A stretch of DNA of 64,000 nucleotides, taken from contig JAPOST010000161.1 of the NCBI GenBank assembly GCA_026709535.1, forward strand, positions 1 to 64,000, read 5' to 3'. This stretch comes from Rhodospirillaceae bacterium (GTDB lineage Bacteria; Pseudomonadota; Alphaproteobacteria; Bin65). The translations under genes and the position numbers were made by a program. The stretch's first letter is position 1; each line of letters begins with the position of its first letter. Under the pieces are notes generated by a model, which was not told the origin of the DNA, ran no database searches, and saw only the letters and a list, made by a program, of their open reading frames with translations. Positions 24,909 to 35,642 of the stretch are shown here, piece by piece.

Positions 24909-26755
24909 CGGTTGTCTCCAGGAGTGGCGAGGGTGTTGCGTGGGAGACGATACCGACTTTGCCCCGAACGGGAGGGGCCAGTATCTTGGGCAACGCGGAT
25001 GGATTGCTGGTTTCCCCGGAAGCGGTTACTGCGGTCTGCGCCGGTCCAGACACCGGTATCAGCATCTGACTCTGGTTTTGTTCGTGGGCGCAAGCCAAGC
25101 ATAGGAGCAACGCGTTCGATGATTTCGCGCGCAGTTGGGGCCGCCACCACACCCGCTGTAGCGTATCCATTGCTTGCCTTGTTACCCTTGGGCTCATCCA
25201 GCGATACCAGCAACACGTACCGCGGCCGGTTCATTGGAAAGGCGGCAATGAATGAGGACAAGAGGGCATTGCGTTGATAGCCGCCGCGCGCGGCCTTTTC
25301 CGCTGTCCCGGTCTTGCCGCCGACGAGATAGCCTTTGGCATCCGCGCTCTTGCCAGTGCCTTCCAGGACCGCGCGTCTCATCAAGTGCCGCAATACTCGG
25401 CTAGTTGTACGCGAAACCAGCTGACGGCGCCATAGGGGGAGCCCATTCGCTCGCTGCAGAAGCGTTGGCGCTACCATGTGACCGTCGTTCACGATACCCG
25501 CTACCGCTGCCACAAGGTGAACGGGCGTCACGGCTATACCGTAGCCGAAAGAGATGTTCAGGGTATTGGTTGGCCGCCAGTTTCGAGGATACAGCGGCGT
25601 GCCGGCTTCCGGCAGTTCCAGCCGAAGTTTCGACAGCATATCGGCCCGGCGGAGAAAGCTCTTTTGGCGCACGCCGCCGATTCGCTGCGCGATCATCGCC
25701 GATCCGATGTTGGACGACTTGATCAGGATCATCCCGGTATCAATGGGTTTCAGGATGGGGTGAGTATCCCGTATGCGAAACCGGCCAATCTCCAGCGGCT
25801 CATCGACGCGGAACATTTCATGCGGATGAGTGACGCCATATTCAAGCGCCATGGCTGTGTTGAGGATCTTGAAAACAGATCCGAACTCGTAAACGCCCAG
25901 TGTATTGCGGTTAAACTGCAGATCTTGCGATGCAGCATTCGACGTGTCAGGAACATAGTCCGGCAAAGAGACCATGACGCGGATTTCGCCAGTCCGAACG
26001 TCCATGATCATCGCCGCGCCGCCCAATGCCCGCCAGTACTTGATCGACTGAAGCAAAATACGTCGACTCGCTGTTTGGGCACGCAAGTCGATCGCCAGTT
26101 GCAGGAGGTGAGTATCGGTGCGCAGGCGCGTATCCATCGCAGCTTCGATGCCAGCGGTGCCCTTGTTGTCGACATCAATGCTACCAACAATACTGGCCAC
26201 CAGCGTGCGCTGAGGATAGATACGCCGCAATTCCGGCCGCGCGCGCACTCCAGCCAGACCAAACCGGAGCACCTGCTGATAGGCGGCGGGCGACGCTTGG
26301 CGACGAACCCACACGAAGCGGGTATTCTGGGACAACTTGACCGTCAGAGCCCGTTCGTTCAGGCTTGGAAAGATGTGCTTAAGAATACGGGCGGTTCGCG
26401 CCGGATCTCCGACGATCGTCGGATCTGCATAGATAGACCAGGAACGGATGCTGGTCGCCAGAACCGTTCCGTTGCGATCGACAATATCTGCTCGATGACC
26501 GGTCGGCAGTGGTTGTGCCGTCGTCGTCTTGGCGCGCGCTGCGTCGGCGCTGGGGTCCCTAAGGACGCCCAGATCGATCAGGCGGTAGCTGATGATGCCG
26601 AAAGCCACAACAAAAACGGTGCCAGTGACCATCACCCGCTTCCGTGCGATTTCAATCGCATCACACGCCTGACCCTCCGAACGCCATCCGCCCGGGCGGC
26701 GTCGGCCAGACGGCAACAGTCCACGGAAAATCTGGCGAAGCCGTCGGGTCATCAC
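24905..26755 (-). CDS. ftsI: Division-specific transpeptidase FtsI (PBP3)
   Basis: ATSIRSWSIYADPTIV; YEFGSVFKILNTAMAL (SxxK); SSNIGSAMIA (SxN); VGGKTGTAEKA (KTG). Confidence 0.95.
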   Translation of the reverse strand: MMTRRLRQIFRGLLPSGRRRPGGWRSEGQACDAIEIARKRVMVTGTVFVVAFGIISYRLIDLGVLRDPSADAARAKTTTAQPLPTGHRADIVDRNGTVLATSIRSWSIYADPTIVGDPARTARILKHIFPSLNERALTVKLSQNTRFVWVRRQASPAAYQQVLRFGLAGVRARPELRRIYPQRTLVASIVGSIDVDNKGTAGIEAAMDTRLRTDTHLLQLAIDLRAQTASRRILLQSIKYWRALGGAAMIMDVRTGEIRVMVSLPDYVPDTSNAASQDLQFNRNTLGVYEFGSVFKILNTAMALEYGVTHPHEMFRVDEPLEIGRFRIRDTHPILKPIDTGMILIKSSNIGSAMIAQRIGGVRQKSFLRRADMLSKLRLELPEAGTPLYPRNWRPTNTLNISFGYGIAVTPVHLVAAVAGIVNDGHMVAPTLLQRANGLPLWRRQLVSRTTSRVLRHLMRRAVLEGTGKSADAKGYLVGGKTGTAEKAARGGYQRNALLSSFIAAFPMNRPRYVLLVSLDEPKGNKASNGYATAGVVAAPTAREIIERVAPMLGLRPRTKPESDADTGVWTGADRSNRFRGNQQSIRVAQDTGPSRSGQSRYRLPRNTLATPGDNR

Positions 26756-27108
26756 CGATTCCGGAACAGGGCGCCTGCCGCGCCGGCGCTTTGCTCGGGC
26801 GCGCGGCCCTCCTCTTTGACGGCAAACTGCGCGGCGAAGGTTTCAGGCAATTCAGCGAAGCGACGAAATTGATCGCCCGTCAGAGGGGCCAGTTGATCGG
26901 GCATGGGGTGTCGCAGCAGGAACTGGGGTGAAGTCAGCAGGCTCCACTCCGCCTGAAGAACACGAATGCCTCTTCGGTAGTTCTTGATTGCTTCTTCAGT
27001 TTGCATCACCTGCCGTTCGAGGTCTCGAACCTCGTGTTTTACAACGAACAACGCGCCGGTCACGCTCCCTAGCAACACCAGCCAGATGATGGTCGTTAGG
27101 CGGATCAT
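26752..27108 (-). CDS. ftsL: Cell division protein FtsL
   Basis: Small single-TM bitopic protein with a coiled coil (VKHEVRDLERQVMQTEEAIKNYRRGIRVLQAEWSLLTSPQFL) between rsmH and ftsI. Confidence 0.9.
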   Translation of the reverse strand: MIRLTTIIWLVLLGSVTGALFVVKHEVRDLERQVMQTEEAIKNYRRGIRVLQAEWSLLTSPQFLLRHPMPDQLAPLTGDQFRRFAELPETFAAQFAVKEEGRAPEQSAGAAGALFRNR

Positions 27109-28085
27109 GTTGCGCCTCCTGCAGCTTCGTCGCTCAGGTCGTGGGTCCAGACAGAGGCTGCGGTCCGCTCGGCAGCGCGCAACCGCGCCGATCTTGCGCG
27201 GGGATTGGTCTCAATCTCTGCCAACGAGGGCCTAATCGCCCGCCGATGCAGCAAGCGGAATGTCGGCGCGCGACGGTCGCCAGCGACCGGCCAATGACGC
27301 GACATGCGCGGTGCGCCTTCGCTACGCGTTCGGATGAATCGTTTCACGCGGCGGTCCTCCAGGGAGTGGAAGCAGACCACCGCCAACCGGCCGCCCGGTT
27401 GCAACAGACGTTCGGCGCTGCGCAGGCCATCATCCAATTCTTCCAGTTCGTGATTGACGTGGATGCGTAAGGCCTGAAAGGTGCGCGTTGCAGGGTCAAT
27501 TCTGCTGGTGTGCGCCTCGGGCTGCGCGCTGCGAATGATATCGGCAAGTTGAACTGTCCGCGTAATTGCCCCTTGTGCTCGCGAGGCCACAATCGCCTTT
27601 GCAATGCGCCGGGCCGCCCGATCTTGGCCGAGCTGGAAAATGATGGACGACAGGGCTGACTCGGATGCAGTGTTCACGACATCGGCGGCGGTTTGACCGG
27701 TGGCACCCATGCGCATATCCAGTGGCCCGTCACGATGGAACGAGAACCCCCGCTCCGGGGAATCGAGTTGTGGAGATGAGACGCCGATATCCAGCGCCAC
27801 GCCGTCGACAGACGCATCGGTGATGCGTCGAATCAAGCGGTCCATCCCGCCAAAGCGTCCTTCGATAAGGGTCAGCCTACCCTTGAAACGAAGCTGGAGG
27901 CTTTTGCCAAATGCGATGGCTGCCGGATCCTGGTCGATCGCTGTGACGACACAATCGGCGGCCGTCAGGATTGCCTGGGTGTAGCCGCCTCGTCCGAATG
28001 TGGCGTCGACATAATGACCGCCATCCTTGACCGCCAGAGCGCTCATCGTCTCTCGCAACAGGACGGGGGTATGACCGTCGATCAT
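27105..28085 (-). CDS. rsmH: 16S rRNA (cytosine1402-N4)-methyltransferase RsmH
   Basis: HTPVLLRETMSAL; YVDATFGRGGYTQAIL; DIGVSSPQLDSPERGFSFHRDGPLDMRM; VCFHSLEDRRVKRFI. Start placed at MIDGHTPVLL. Confidence 0.97.
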   Translation of the reverse strand: MIDGHTPVLLRETMSALAVKDGGHYVDATFGRGGYTQAILTAADCVVTAIDQDPAAIAFGKSLQLRFKGRLTLIEGRFGGMDRLIRRITDASVDGVALDIGVSSPQLDSPERGFSFHRDGPLDMRMGATGQTAADVVNTASESALSSIIFQLGQDRAARRIAKAIVASRAQGAITRTVQLADIIRSAQPEAHTSRIDPATRTFQALRIHVNHELEELDDGLRSAERLLQPGGRLAVVCFHSLEDRRVKRFIRTRSEGAPRMSRHWPVAGDRRAPTFRLLHRRAIRPSLAEIETNPRARSARLRAAERTAASVWTHDLSDEAAGGAT

Positions 28086-28564
28086 ACCGCATCTCCGGCG
28101 CCGAACGACCACAGATCTCTCAGGCCGATTTGGCCATGCTCGCTTGGTGCCGCGCTTTCCAGCCATGCTTCACGCCGTTTCGGCGACCACAACTGGAAGG
28201 TGCTTCCAATGCCCACAAAGACAGCCTGATCGTGGATTTCAGCCAAGTCGATCAAACTTTCCGGCAGGATGATCCGGCCTTCGCGATCAAACGGCAGTTC
28301 TTCCGACCGGGACAGGACGAGTTCGATGGCCTGCTGTTGCTCCGGGGTCAGCCCCCCGCGCGCATCCAGTCGGCTGACAGTGTCTTCGATGCGTTGGTGG
28401 TCGCAGGCGTCGATAGCGCCGACGCCGACATTGGGCGAGACCACAACACCGTTGAACGCACCGTCAGACGAACGGGCGGCCAAGGCGGCGCGGAAGCGCG
28501 CCGGCACTGACACCCGCCCCTTCTTGTCCATTTTATTCGTAAACGTCCCGATAAACGACGCCAT
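28082..28564 (-). CDS. mraZ: Transcriptional regulator MraZ
   Basis: FIGTFTNKMDKKGRVSVPARFRAAL and second AbrB-like half FDREGRIILPESLIDLA; first gene of the dcw cluster. Confidence 0.96.
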   Translation of the reverse strand: MASFIGTFTNKMDKKGRVSVPARFRAALAARSSDGAFNGVVVSPNVGVGAIDACDHQRIEDTVSRLDARGGLTPEQQQAIELVLSRSEELPFDREGRIILPESLIDLAEIHDQAVFVGIGSTFQLWSPKRREAWLESAAPSEHGQIGLRDLWSFGAGDAV

Positions 28565-28676
28565 ACGAACCTTACCCCCACTAACGGCAGCGCGTTCTTA
28601 ATCTTGTGTCTGCCGGGTTCATTTCTTCCGCGCCTGACCGTCAAGTCACACCGAGCCGATCATTGCTGGAAAAAAA

Positions 28677-28710
28677 TGGGATATTATGGGATTAAATGGA
28701 TGTCAATGGT
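28677..28710 (-). promoter_or_regulatory. Putative mraZ promoter with MraZ-type box: four direct repeats at exact 10-bp period overlapping a TTGACA element
   Basis: + strand TGGGATATTA TGGGATTAAA TGGATGTCAA TGGT (TGG at 28677, 28687, 28697, 28707). The minus strand reads TTGACA at 28706-28701. Confidence 0.7.
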
Positions 28711-28849
28711 AAAACTCATCAATCTTGGAACCTGGGTGTCTGATCACGTGGCTTGGCATTCGCCTCGCGCCGCTGTCAGAACGCATCACTGGATTACCGA
28801 CCAACGGCAAACGCGAACGGGATCCAGTCCTTGAAGGAGTTTAACGATC

Positions 28850-29281
<432 letters not shown>

Positions 29282-29541
29282 TGTACATCGATGTTTGTGC
29301 GCTTTTGGTCAAGCCGGTGCACGAAGAAATTCGCGACATCCGGGGCGACGGCTACGGAATGAGGACATTTTCGGAGCCGTAACGGAATATTGGCATGAAC
29401 AGAGCTCAAAGCCGTCAGGAAACAGGCATCGCCTGCGTCATGAACGAGCTTCCAGTAAGTACCGACGCCAGACCAACGATGGCGCTAACGGAAAATATCT
29501 TGGAATGAACTATTCCCGGGAAAGTGTTTCACGTCCTTCCA

Positions 29542-30282
29542 TCAGTCCCGCGCTGCGGCGACAACAGCCGCCAAGGCCGCCGTTTCCGCGTCGAGCGTGC
29601 CTGTGAGCCTGCCGCTTCGATAGTGTCGCTGGAACGCGCCTATGATGGCAACCAGCGCCGACCGATACGCGGCGCGTGTCTTTTCGGTTATCGGTTCCAC
29701 CGGCCAGTGATAGCCGATTCGGCAAAGGTTTCGACCCACGGTGTCTAGTTTTTGGGTGAAAGGATCGTAAAGATGCAGTTCAACCGACTCGGGCTCTGGC
29801 CAGAACCCTACACCGGCGGCCGCCAGCGCCTGCCAATCGAACAGTTCGCCAGGATCCGTCTTGCGTTCGGGCGCGATATCGCTGTGGCCGACGACCCGCA
29901 GGGGTAGAATTCGGTATTGCAGGACGATTCGTTTTGCCAGCGCCGTGACAACCGCCATCTGGGCGGCCGGGAAAGGGCGATAGCCGAATTCATGCCCTGG
30001 ATTGACGATCTCAATCCCAATGGAGGCCCCGTTGACATCGGTTTCGCCTTGCCAATAGCTCGCACCGGCATGCCACGCTCGACGATGTTCCGGCACGTGG
30101 ACGTAAACCGTGCCGTCCTCATCCACTGTGTAGTGCGCGCTGACCCTGGCCTCGGGATTGCAAAGTCTTTCAATCGCGCCCCGCGCCGTTTCCATGCCCG
30201 TGTAGTGCAGAACCAGGATGGTCGGCGGCCGGCTTTCTGGTCGTTCATCATGATTGGGTGAGGGACAGTCGACAAAATTCAT
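29542..30282 (-). CDS. N-acetylmuramoyl-L-alanine amidase (AmpD/AmiD-like, amidase_2 plus C-terminal peptidoglycan-binding region)
   Basis: ILVLHYTGMETARGAIERL...VSAHYTVDEDGTVYVHVPEHRRAWHAGASYW...GASIGIEIVNPGHEFGY...VVGHSDIAPERKTDPGELFDW. Start placed at MNFVDCP. Confidence 0.93.
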   Translation of the reverse strand: MNFVDCPSPNHDERPESRPPTILVLHYTGMETARGAIERLCNPEARVSAHYTVDEDGTVYVHVPEHRRAWHAGASYWQGETDVNGASIGIEIVNPGHEFGYRPFPAAQMAVVTALAKRIVLQYRILPLRVVGHSDIAPERKTDPGELFDWQALAAAGVGFWPEPESVELHLYDPFTQKLDTVGRNLCRIGYHWPVEPITEKTRAAYRSALVAIIGAFQRHYRSGRLTGTLDAETAALAAVVAAARD

Positions 30283-31148
30283 GACTTCAGGTGCGCGTCT
30301 GCGGTTTTTGGAGGCCGTGTGATGGTCACGACTCCCGCCATCGTCAGGATCGATCCGATCACCATCTGCCAAGTCATTTGTTCTTCCAAGATCCAGACGC
30401 CGCCCAATACCCCGAAAACCGGGACCAGCAACGTAAACGGCATAATGTAGTTCACGGAATAGCGGTGCATGAGCGAATACCAGATGCCATATCCGATCAG
30501 GCCGACGCAGACCGTCATGTATGCAATCGCGCCCCAACCATGGGCGCCGGCAGCCGCAAAATCTCGCCAGTGGTTCTCTTCGAAGATCATGGAAAGCAGG
30601 AACAACTGCGGCGCAGCAAACAGGCTGCTCCAGCCCAAGACGCCCAGAGGCGGCGCGTCACCCATGGCCTTGACCTGAATGGTTGAGGTCGCAAAAACTA
30701 GGGATGCGGCGATGATCAGGCCAAGATGAAACAGGTTGGATTCCATCCGTGGTTCACCAGCGATTAGGGCAATCCCGATGAAGGCTCCGACCATGCCAAG
30801 AATGCGTTGCCAACCAAGGTAATCCTTGAATAGAATTGCCGCCAAGATGGCCGCAAACGGTACTTGGAGTTGAATTGCGACAGCAGCAACGGCAGCATCG
30901 ACTCCTGTCATCCCGGTGAACATCAGCCCAAAATGCAGAGATCCGAGGGTGAAGGAAAGGCCGAACACGTGCAGCATCTTTCCTCGCGGCAAGGTAACGA
31001 ACGGTACCAGAACGATCCCCATGATCAGGAAGCGGATCGATAGCATGAACATCGGCTCAAAATCGCGATAACCGAATTTTGCCGCTACGAAATTCAGACC
31101 CCAAAACACCATCACGCCGGTCAGGAGCGTGGCATGATCTAGGCGCAT
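30279..31148 (-). CDS. EamA-family (DMT) transporter
   Basis: Ten-TM type protein with LLTGVMVFWGLNFVAAKFG and a second EamA repeat, LVPVFGVLGGVWILEEQMTWQMVIGSILTMAGVVT. Confidence 0.9.
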   Translation of the reverse strand: MRLDHATLLTGVMVFWGLNFVAAKFGYRDFEPMFMLSIRFLIMGIVLVPFVTLPRGKMLHVFGLSFTLGSLHFGLMFTGMTGVDAAVAAVAIQLQVPFAAILAAILFKDYLGWQRILGMVGAFIGIALIAGEPRMESNLFHLGLIIAASLVFATSTIQVKAMGDAPPLGVLGWSSLFAAPQLFLLSMIFEENHWRDFAAAGAHGWGAIAYMTVCVGLIGYGIWYSLMHRYSVNYIMPFTLLVPVFGVLGGVWILEEQMTWQMVIGSILTMAGVVTITRPPKTADAHLKS

Positions 31149-31158
31149 GGCGTGCAAC

Positions 31159-33021
31159 TCACGCCGCCGACCCAATCCGGCTGCGTGCAGCCTTTACTTC
31201 CTCGCGTTGCATTTCGAGAATCAGCCAGCGGTCCTCTGACTCGGCCAGTTCTGCCCGCGCAGTTTCCAGGCGCCCAGCGGACTCTGAAAATTGACCCGGG
31301 TCTCTGGTAAACAGCGCCTGATCCGAGAGTTCTGCTTCCAGTTCAGCGATCTCGCGTTCAAGCACCGTCATTCGTTCCGACAACTGATCCAATTCACGCT
31401 GTTCCTTATAACTCAATCGTGTTGTTGCCTTGGGCGGCTCTGGCGACGAAGATGACTTCAACCTTTTGGCTGGCGTCGCCTGCAGCATGCGGGCTCTGGA
31501 TGGCGCTTCCTTCCGCTGGGAAAGGTGGTCGGTATAACCACCGGCATATTCCCGGATATGTCCGTCACCCTCCAGGACAATCGTGCTGCTGACAGTTTTG
31601 TCCAAGAAGTCGCGATCATGGCTGACCAAGAGTACGGTTCCCGGATATTCCGAAAGCAGGTCCTGCAATAAATCCAGCGTGTCCATGTCCAAGTCATTGG
31701 TGGGTTCGTCCAAGACCAGCAGATCGCTTGGTGTTGCAAGAATCTTGGCCAGCATCAGGCGATTGCGCTGACCACCCGACAAGGTCGCCACGCGCGCTTC
31801 CGCTTCCCGGGGATCGAAGAGCCAGTCTTTCAGATACCCCCGGACATGCCTGACTTGATCGCCGACCTGCACCAGATCGCCGCCACTTTCGCACAAGGTG
31901 CTTTTGAGCGTTTCCTTGGGGTTGAGTAGGCTGCGTTGCTGGTCGAAATAGGCAGTGGTCAGAGCCTTACCGACCCTAACGTGACCAGAGTCAGGCCGAA
32001 TCTCGCCAATCAGCAGCTTCAGAAGCGTCGTCTTGCCCGTACCGTTGGCACCAATAATGCCGATGCGGTCGCCGCGGCGGATGCGCGTTGAAAACTTGCT
32101 GACAACGGGCCGCTTCTTCGTTTCGCCCTGGAAGCTCTTTGAGATTTCCCGGGCCTCGACAACAAGCTTGCTGCGCGCTTGTCCATCGTCGATCTTCGCT
32201 CGGATCCGACCGGTCTCGCTCAACAAGGCTGCGCGGGAAGCTCGCAAGACCTCGAGTTTTCGCAGACGACCCTGGTTCCGCCGCCGCCGGGCTGTTACGC
32301 CGCGCAGAAGCCAGCGCGCCTCCTCCCGCAGCCTCGCGTCGAGTTTCCGCGCTTCCCGTGCCTCGTTTTCGAGCACCTGCTCACACCAGTCATCGAATGC
32401 CCCAAAGCCGTGGTTCGCGCCCCGCAGGTGACCGTTTTGCAACCACAGGATCCTATTCGTAACGTTGGCGAGAAATGTCCGGTCGTGACTGATCACCAGC
32501 GCAGCGCCCTTGAACTGCCGCATGGCGTTTTCGAGCCATTGGACTGTGCTGATGTCCAGATGGTTAGTTGGTTCGTCCAGCAACATCAGGTCCGGCCGTG
32601 CGACAAAGACCTGAGCCAGCGCCGCTCGTCGTTGTTCGCCGCCAGACAAGGTCGTGACGTCCCGCGCGCCGTCCAAGTCGAGCGCCGAGAGCATTGCCTC
32701 CACTGCATGGCCCTGGTTGTCTTGGGCCGCGCCGCGCGCCATGCTGACGGAAACCCAATCAAAAACGGATGTGGCCGCTTTCATTTTGGGCTGCTGGGCC
32801 AGGTAGGCGATTGACAGGCTCGGCTCTTCATAGCGCTCGCCGGCATCGAGATCCAGTTCGCCGGCGACCAACTTCATCAAAGTGGATTTGCCACAGCCGT
32901 TTCGACCGACCAGACTCACCATGTCACCGCGCGCAAGATGCAGTGTCAATCTTTCAAATAGCGGAGTGCCGCCGAATCCGATTGACGCGTTGCGGAGAGA
33001 CAAAAAGGGGGGTCGGGCCAT
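31159..33021 (-). CDS. ABC-F family ATP-binding protein (Uup-like)
   Basis: Two ABC domains (LVGRNGCGKSTLMKL, IIGANGTGKTTLLKL), LSGGEQRRAALAQ, LSGGQRNRLMLAK, two DEPTNHLD/DEPTNDLD motifs, C-terminal coiled coil; no TM. Confidence 0.95.
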   Translation of the reverse strand: MARPPFLSLRNASIGFGGTPLFERLTLHLARGDMVSLVGRNGCGKSTLMKLVAGELDLDAGERYEEPSLSIAYLAQQPKMKAATSVFDWVSVSMARGAAQDNQGHAVEAMLSALDLDGARDVTTLSGGEQRRAALAQVFVARPDLMLLDEPTNHLDISTVQWLENAMRQFKGAALVISHDRTFLANVTNRILWLQNGHLRGANHGFGAFDDWCEQVLENEAREARKLDARLREEARWLLRGVTARRRRNQGRLRKLEVLRASRAALLSETGRIRAKIDDGQARSKLVVEAREISKSFQGETKKRPVVSKFSTRIRRGDRIGIIGANGTGKTTLLKLLIGEIRPDSGHVRVGKALTTAYFDQQRSLLNPKETLKSTLCESGGDLVQVGDQVRHVRGYLKDWLFDPREAEARVATLSGGQRNRLMLAKILATPSDLLVLDEPTNDLDMDTLDLLQDLLSEYPGTVLLVSHDRDFLDKTVSSTIVLEGDGHIREYAGGYTDHLSQRKEAPSRARMLQATPAKRLKSSSSPEPPKATTRLSYKEQRELDQLSERMTVLEREIAELEAELSDQALFTRDPGQFSESAGRLETARAELAESEDRWLILEMQREEVKAARSRIGSAA

Positions 33022-33024
33022 AGC

Positions 33025-33762
33025 CTAGGTAAGGCCTCGCTCCTTGGCTATCGCGTCCCAAGCAGCATTGATGTTGGCGAGATGGCGTGTGGCGGTATCC
33101 ACAAATTCCTGGGGCAAGCCTTCGGCAATCAGCTTGTCCGGGTGATGTTCACGCACCTGCGCGCGCCACGCAGATCGCGCCTCCTCATCAGTCGCCGTTG
33201 GCTCGATTCCCAGCACTGCATAGGGATCATCCTGCGGTCGGACCGTATGTTTTGCCTCGATCCTGCGGAAATCATCGGAATCGAAACCGAACAGATCGGA
33301 AACCTTCTTCAGCCACATCCTTTCGCCGGGATGGTACGTTCCGTCCGCCTTGGCAATATGGAAGAGCGCATCCAGCAGCGCTTCCAGCATCGCCGGCTGG
33401 TCCATGAACATGTCTTTCAGTTGACGAGCATAAGGCTCGTAACCGGCGGCGTCTTTCTTGGCAATGTCGAACAAACGCCCAACATTTTTCGCGTCGCCAG
33501 GCGGGACATGGAAGACTTCCTTGAAAGCGGCGACCTCATCGCGGGTGACCACGCCATCGGCCTTGGCCATCTTGGCGCCCAGTACGATGACGGCGGTGGT
33601 GAACGCAATTTGTCGAGCCATGCGCCCGTTTGGCGCCCGACCAGAGAAGGTTTCGATGGTCCGATCGGCAACATGGCCAGCGGCGACCCCCAGAATGGCG
33701 CCGATCGGCCCTCCGATGGCGAGTCCGGCCGTTCCACCGAGGATTTTGCCCCAGATGCTCAT
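33025..33762 (-). CDS. DjlA-like protein: TerB domain plus C-terminal J domain
   Basis: VTRDEVAAFKEVFHV...GERMWLKKVSDLFGF and DPYAVLGIEPTATDEEARSAWRAQVREHHPDKLIAEGLPQEF (HPD motif). Confidence 0.9.
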   Translation of the reverse strand: MSIWGKILGGTAGLAIGGPIGAILGVAAGHVADRTIETFSGRAPNGRMARQIAFTTAVIVLGAKMAKADGVVTRDEVAAFKEVFHVPPGDAKNVGRLFDIAKKDAAGYEPYARQLKDMFMDQPAMLEALLDALFHIAKADGTYHPGERMWLKKVSDLFGFDSDDFRRIEAKHTVRPQDDPYAVLGIEPTATDEEARSAWRAQVREHHPDKLIAEGLPQEFVDTATRHLANINAAWDAIAKERGLT

Positions 33763-34234
33763 TTCTGCGATGTATGAGGTTACGGAATGGTAGGCAAGCA
33801 GTTGCGCCGCCGCAAGATCAAGTGTCCTGCATTAAGACAGGCAAAAGAATCGACAATGCCGCGCGCGACGATCCCCGATATCGCCGTGTCGCCGCCAGCG
33901 AGCAATTCGGTGTCGTGCGTTGTGTCTGACGGCGCGCGGGACGCGCATCTCCATACGATCATCCGGCGACAAAACTTGTATTCGACATGAACCATACGCC
34001 CAATCACGCACGCCTTGATCCGGCCCCCATCGGTTGCATGCCATTCTGGGCAGTCACCAGAGCACTTTCATTCAGGCAATACACCACATGGGGAACAACG
34101 AAGTGCTGACCGCCGTCGCTGGGGATACCGCCTGCTCCCCCAAGGCCCAGCGGTCGCGACATCCAGCAACTGACGTCGCGGCATGACGCCACCAAAAACA
34201 ATGACCAGGACATTTTGGAAGTCTGGGCGCAGTT

Positions 34235-35599
34235 CTAATAGGCGCAATCCTTCCATATTCGGTCGATCTCGCCGTTCCACTTGGTCTGGAAGTCATTGAG
34301 CAGGTGATCAGCAGGGCTCATGCCAGCCTCGGCCCGATCTTGCAGGGCCGAAAGAAAGCCGGTCTCGTCGTTACCCGCCTTGTCCAGCACGTTGCGGGAC
34401 GACAGGCCACATCTGGCAATCTTGATGGCACGTAATGCGATGTCCCTTACCGTGCCCTGCCGAAACGGAGTCGCGAATCCAAATTGTGGAACACTGTTCC
34501 GCAGCGCGTCCCGCTCTTCCATCGTCCAGTCCCTGACCAGATCCCAAGCCGCATCAAGTGCGGTTTGATCATAGAGCAGGCCGACCCAGAAGGCCGGCAG
34601 GCCGCAGAGGCTATTCCATGTGCCGCCGTCGGCGCCACGCATTTCCAGAAATGTCTTGAGGCGCACTTCCGGGAAGGCCGTCGTCATGTGATCGGCCCAA
34701 TCGCTCATGGTCGGCGTTTCACCGGGCAGCCCAGCCAAGTTGCCGTCCATGAAGTCCCGGAAGGATTGCCCGCTGGCGTCAAGATAGACGCCTTCACGAT
34801 AGACGAAGTACATCGGAACATCAAGAATATAGTCGACCCAACGCTCAAAGCCGAAACCTTCCTCAAAAACGAAAGGCAGCATGCCGGTGCGGTCCGGGTC
34901 GGTATCCCTCCAGACATTCGCGCGCCAGCTCTTGAAGCCGTTGGGCAAGCCTTCCGTGAATGGTGAGTTTGCAAACAGTGCTGTGGCAATGGGCTGGAGC
35001 GCCAGCGCAACCCGGAACTTCTTGACCATGTCATCTTCAGAAGAGAAGTCCAGATTGACCTGAACCGTACATGTCCGAAGCATCATGTCCAAGCCGAGAT
35101 TACCCATTTTGGGCATGTACTCGCGCATGATCTTATAACGGCCCTTGGGCATCCACGGCACGTCTGCCCGCCGCCACTTGGGATCAAACCCCAGGCCGAT
35201 CAATCCGGCACCCATTTCCTTGGTAACAGCTTCGGCTTCCGCCAGATGCGCATGCACCTCGTCACAGGTCTGGTGGATGTTTTCCAGAGGTGCGCCGGAA
35301 AGCTCGAGCTGCCCCCCCGGCTCCAGGCTGACCACGGCTCGGTTCTTCTTGAGCCCGATCAGAGTTTCCTTCTCACGCACCGGCTCCCAATCGAACCGTT
35401 GCAGGCCTTCCAGCAACGCCCTGATCCCGGTTTCGCCTTCGTAGGGCAGGCGCGTGTAGTCCTTCCAAGCGAAAGCGAATTTTTCGTGCTCAGTGCCAAT
35501 CCGCCAATCGGCGGCTGATTTGTTGCCTTTTTCGATGCATGCGATGAGCTGTGCCTTAGATCGCACGGGCTCGGCATTGACGGCGGCAGAGATCGACAT
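34235..35599 (-). CDS. gshA: Glutamate--cysteine ligase (GCS2/plant-type)
   Basis: DWRIGTEHEKFAF; YEGETGIRALLEGLQ; VSLEPGGQLELSGAPLENIHQTCDEVHAHL; KMGNLGLDMMLRTCTVQVNLDFSSE. Confidence 0.94.
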   Translation of the reverse strand: MSISAAVNAEPVRSKAQLIACIEKGNKSAADWRIGTEHEKFAFAWKDYTRLPYEGETGIRALLEGLQRFDWEPVREKETLIGLKKNRAVVSLEPGGQLELSGAPLENIHQTCDEVHAHLAEAEAVTKEMGAGLIGLGFDPKWRRADVPWMPKGRYKIMREYMPKMGNLGLDMMLRTCTVQVNLDFSSEDDMVKKFRVALALQPIATALFANSPFTEGLPNGFKSWRANVWRDTDPDRTGMLPFVFEEGFGFERWVDYILDVPMYFVYREGVYLDASGQSFRDFMDGNLAGLPGETPTMSDWADHMTTAFPEVRLKTFLEMRGADGGTWNSLCGLPAFWVGLLYDQTALDAAWDLVRDWTMEERDALRNSVPQFGFATPFRQGTVRDIALRAIKIARCGLSSRNVLDKAGNDETGFLSALQDRAEAGMSPADHLLNDFQTKWNGEIDRIWKDCAY

Positions 35600-35642
35600 A
35601 CGCGCGGGAGTCCGGAACTGTTCGGAGGAGGCAATTGGTCCA

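Noticed and set aside
25478-26872. 464-aa + strand ORF antisense to ftsI
   Set aside because: No recognisable domain; the sense strand encodes FtsI with SxxK/SxN/KTG motifs.
29340-29541. Short ORFs upstream of rnpB
   Set aside because: No coding character; likely promoter/leader region.
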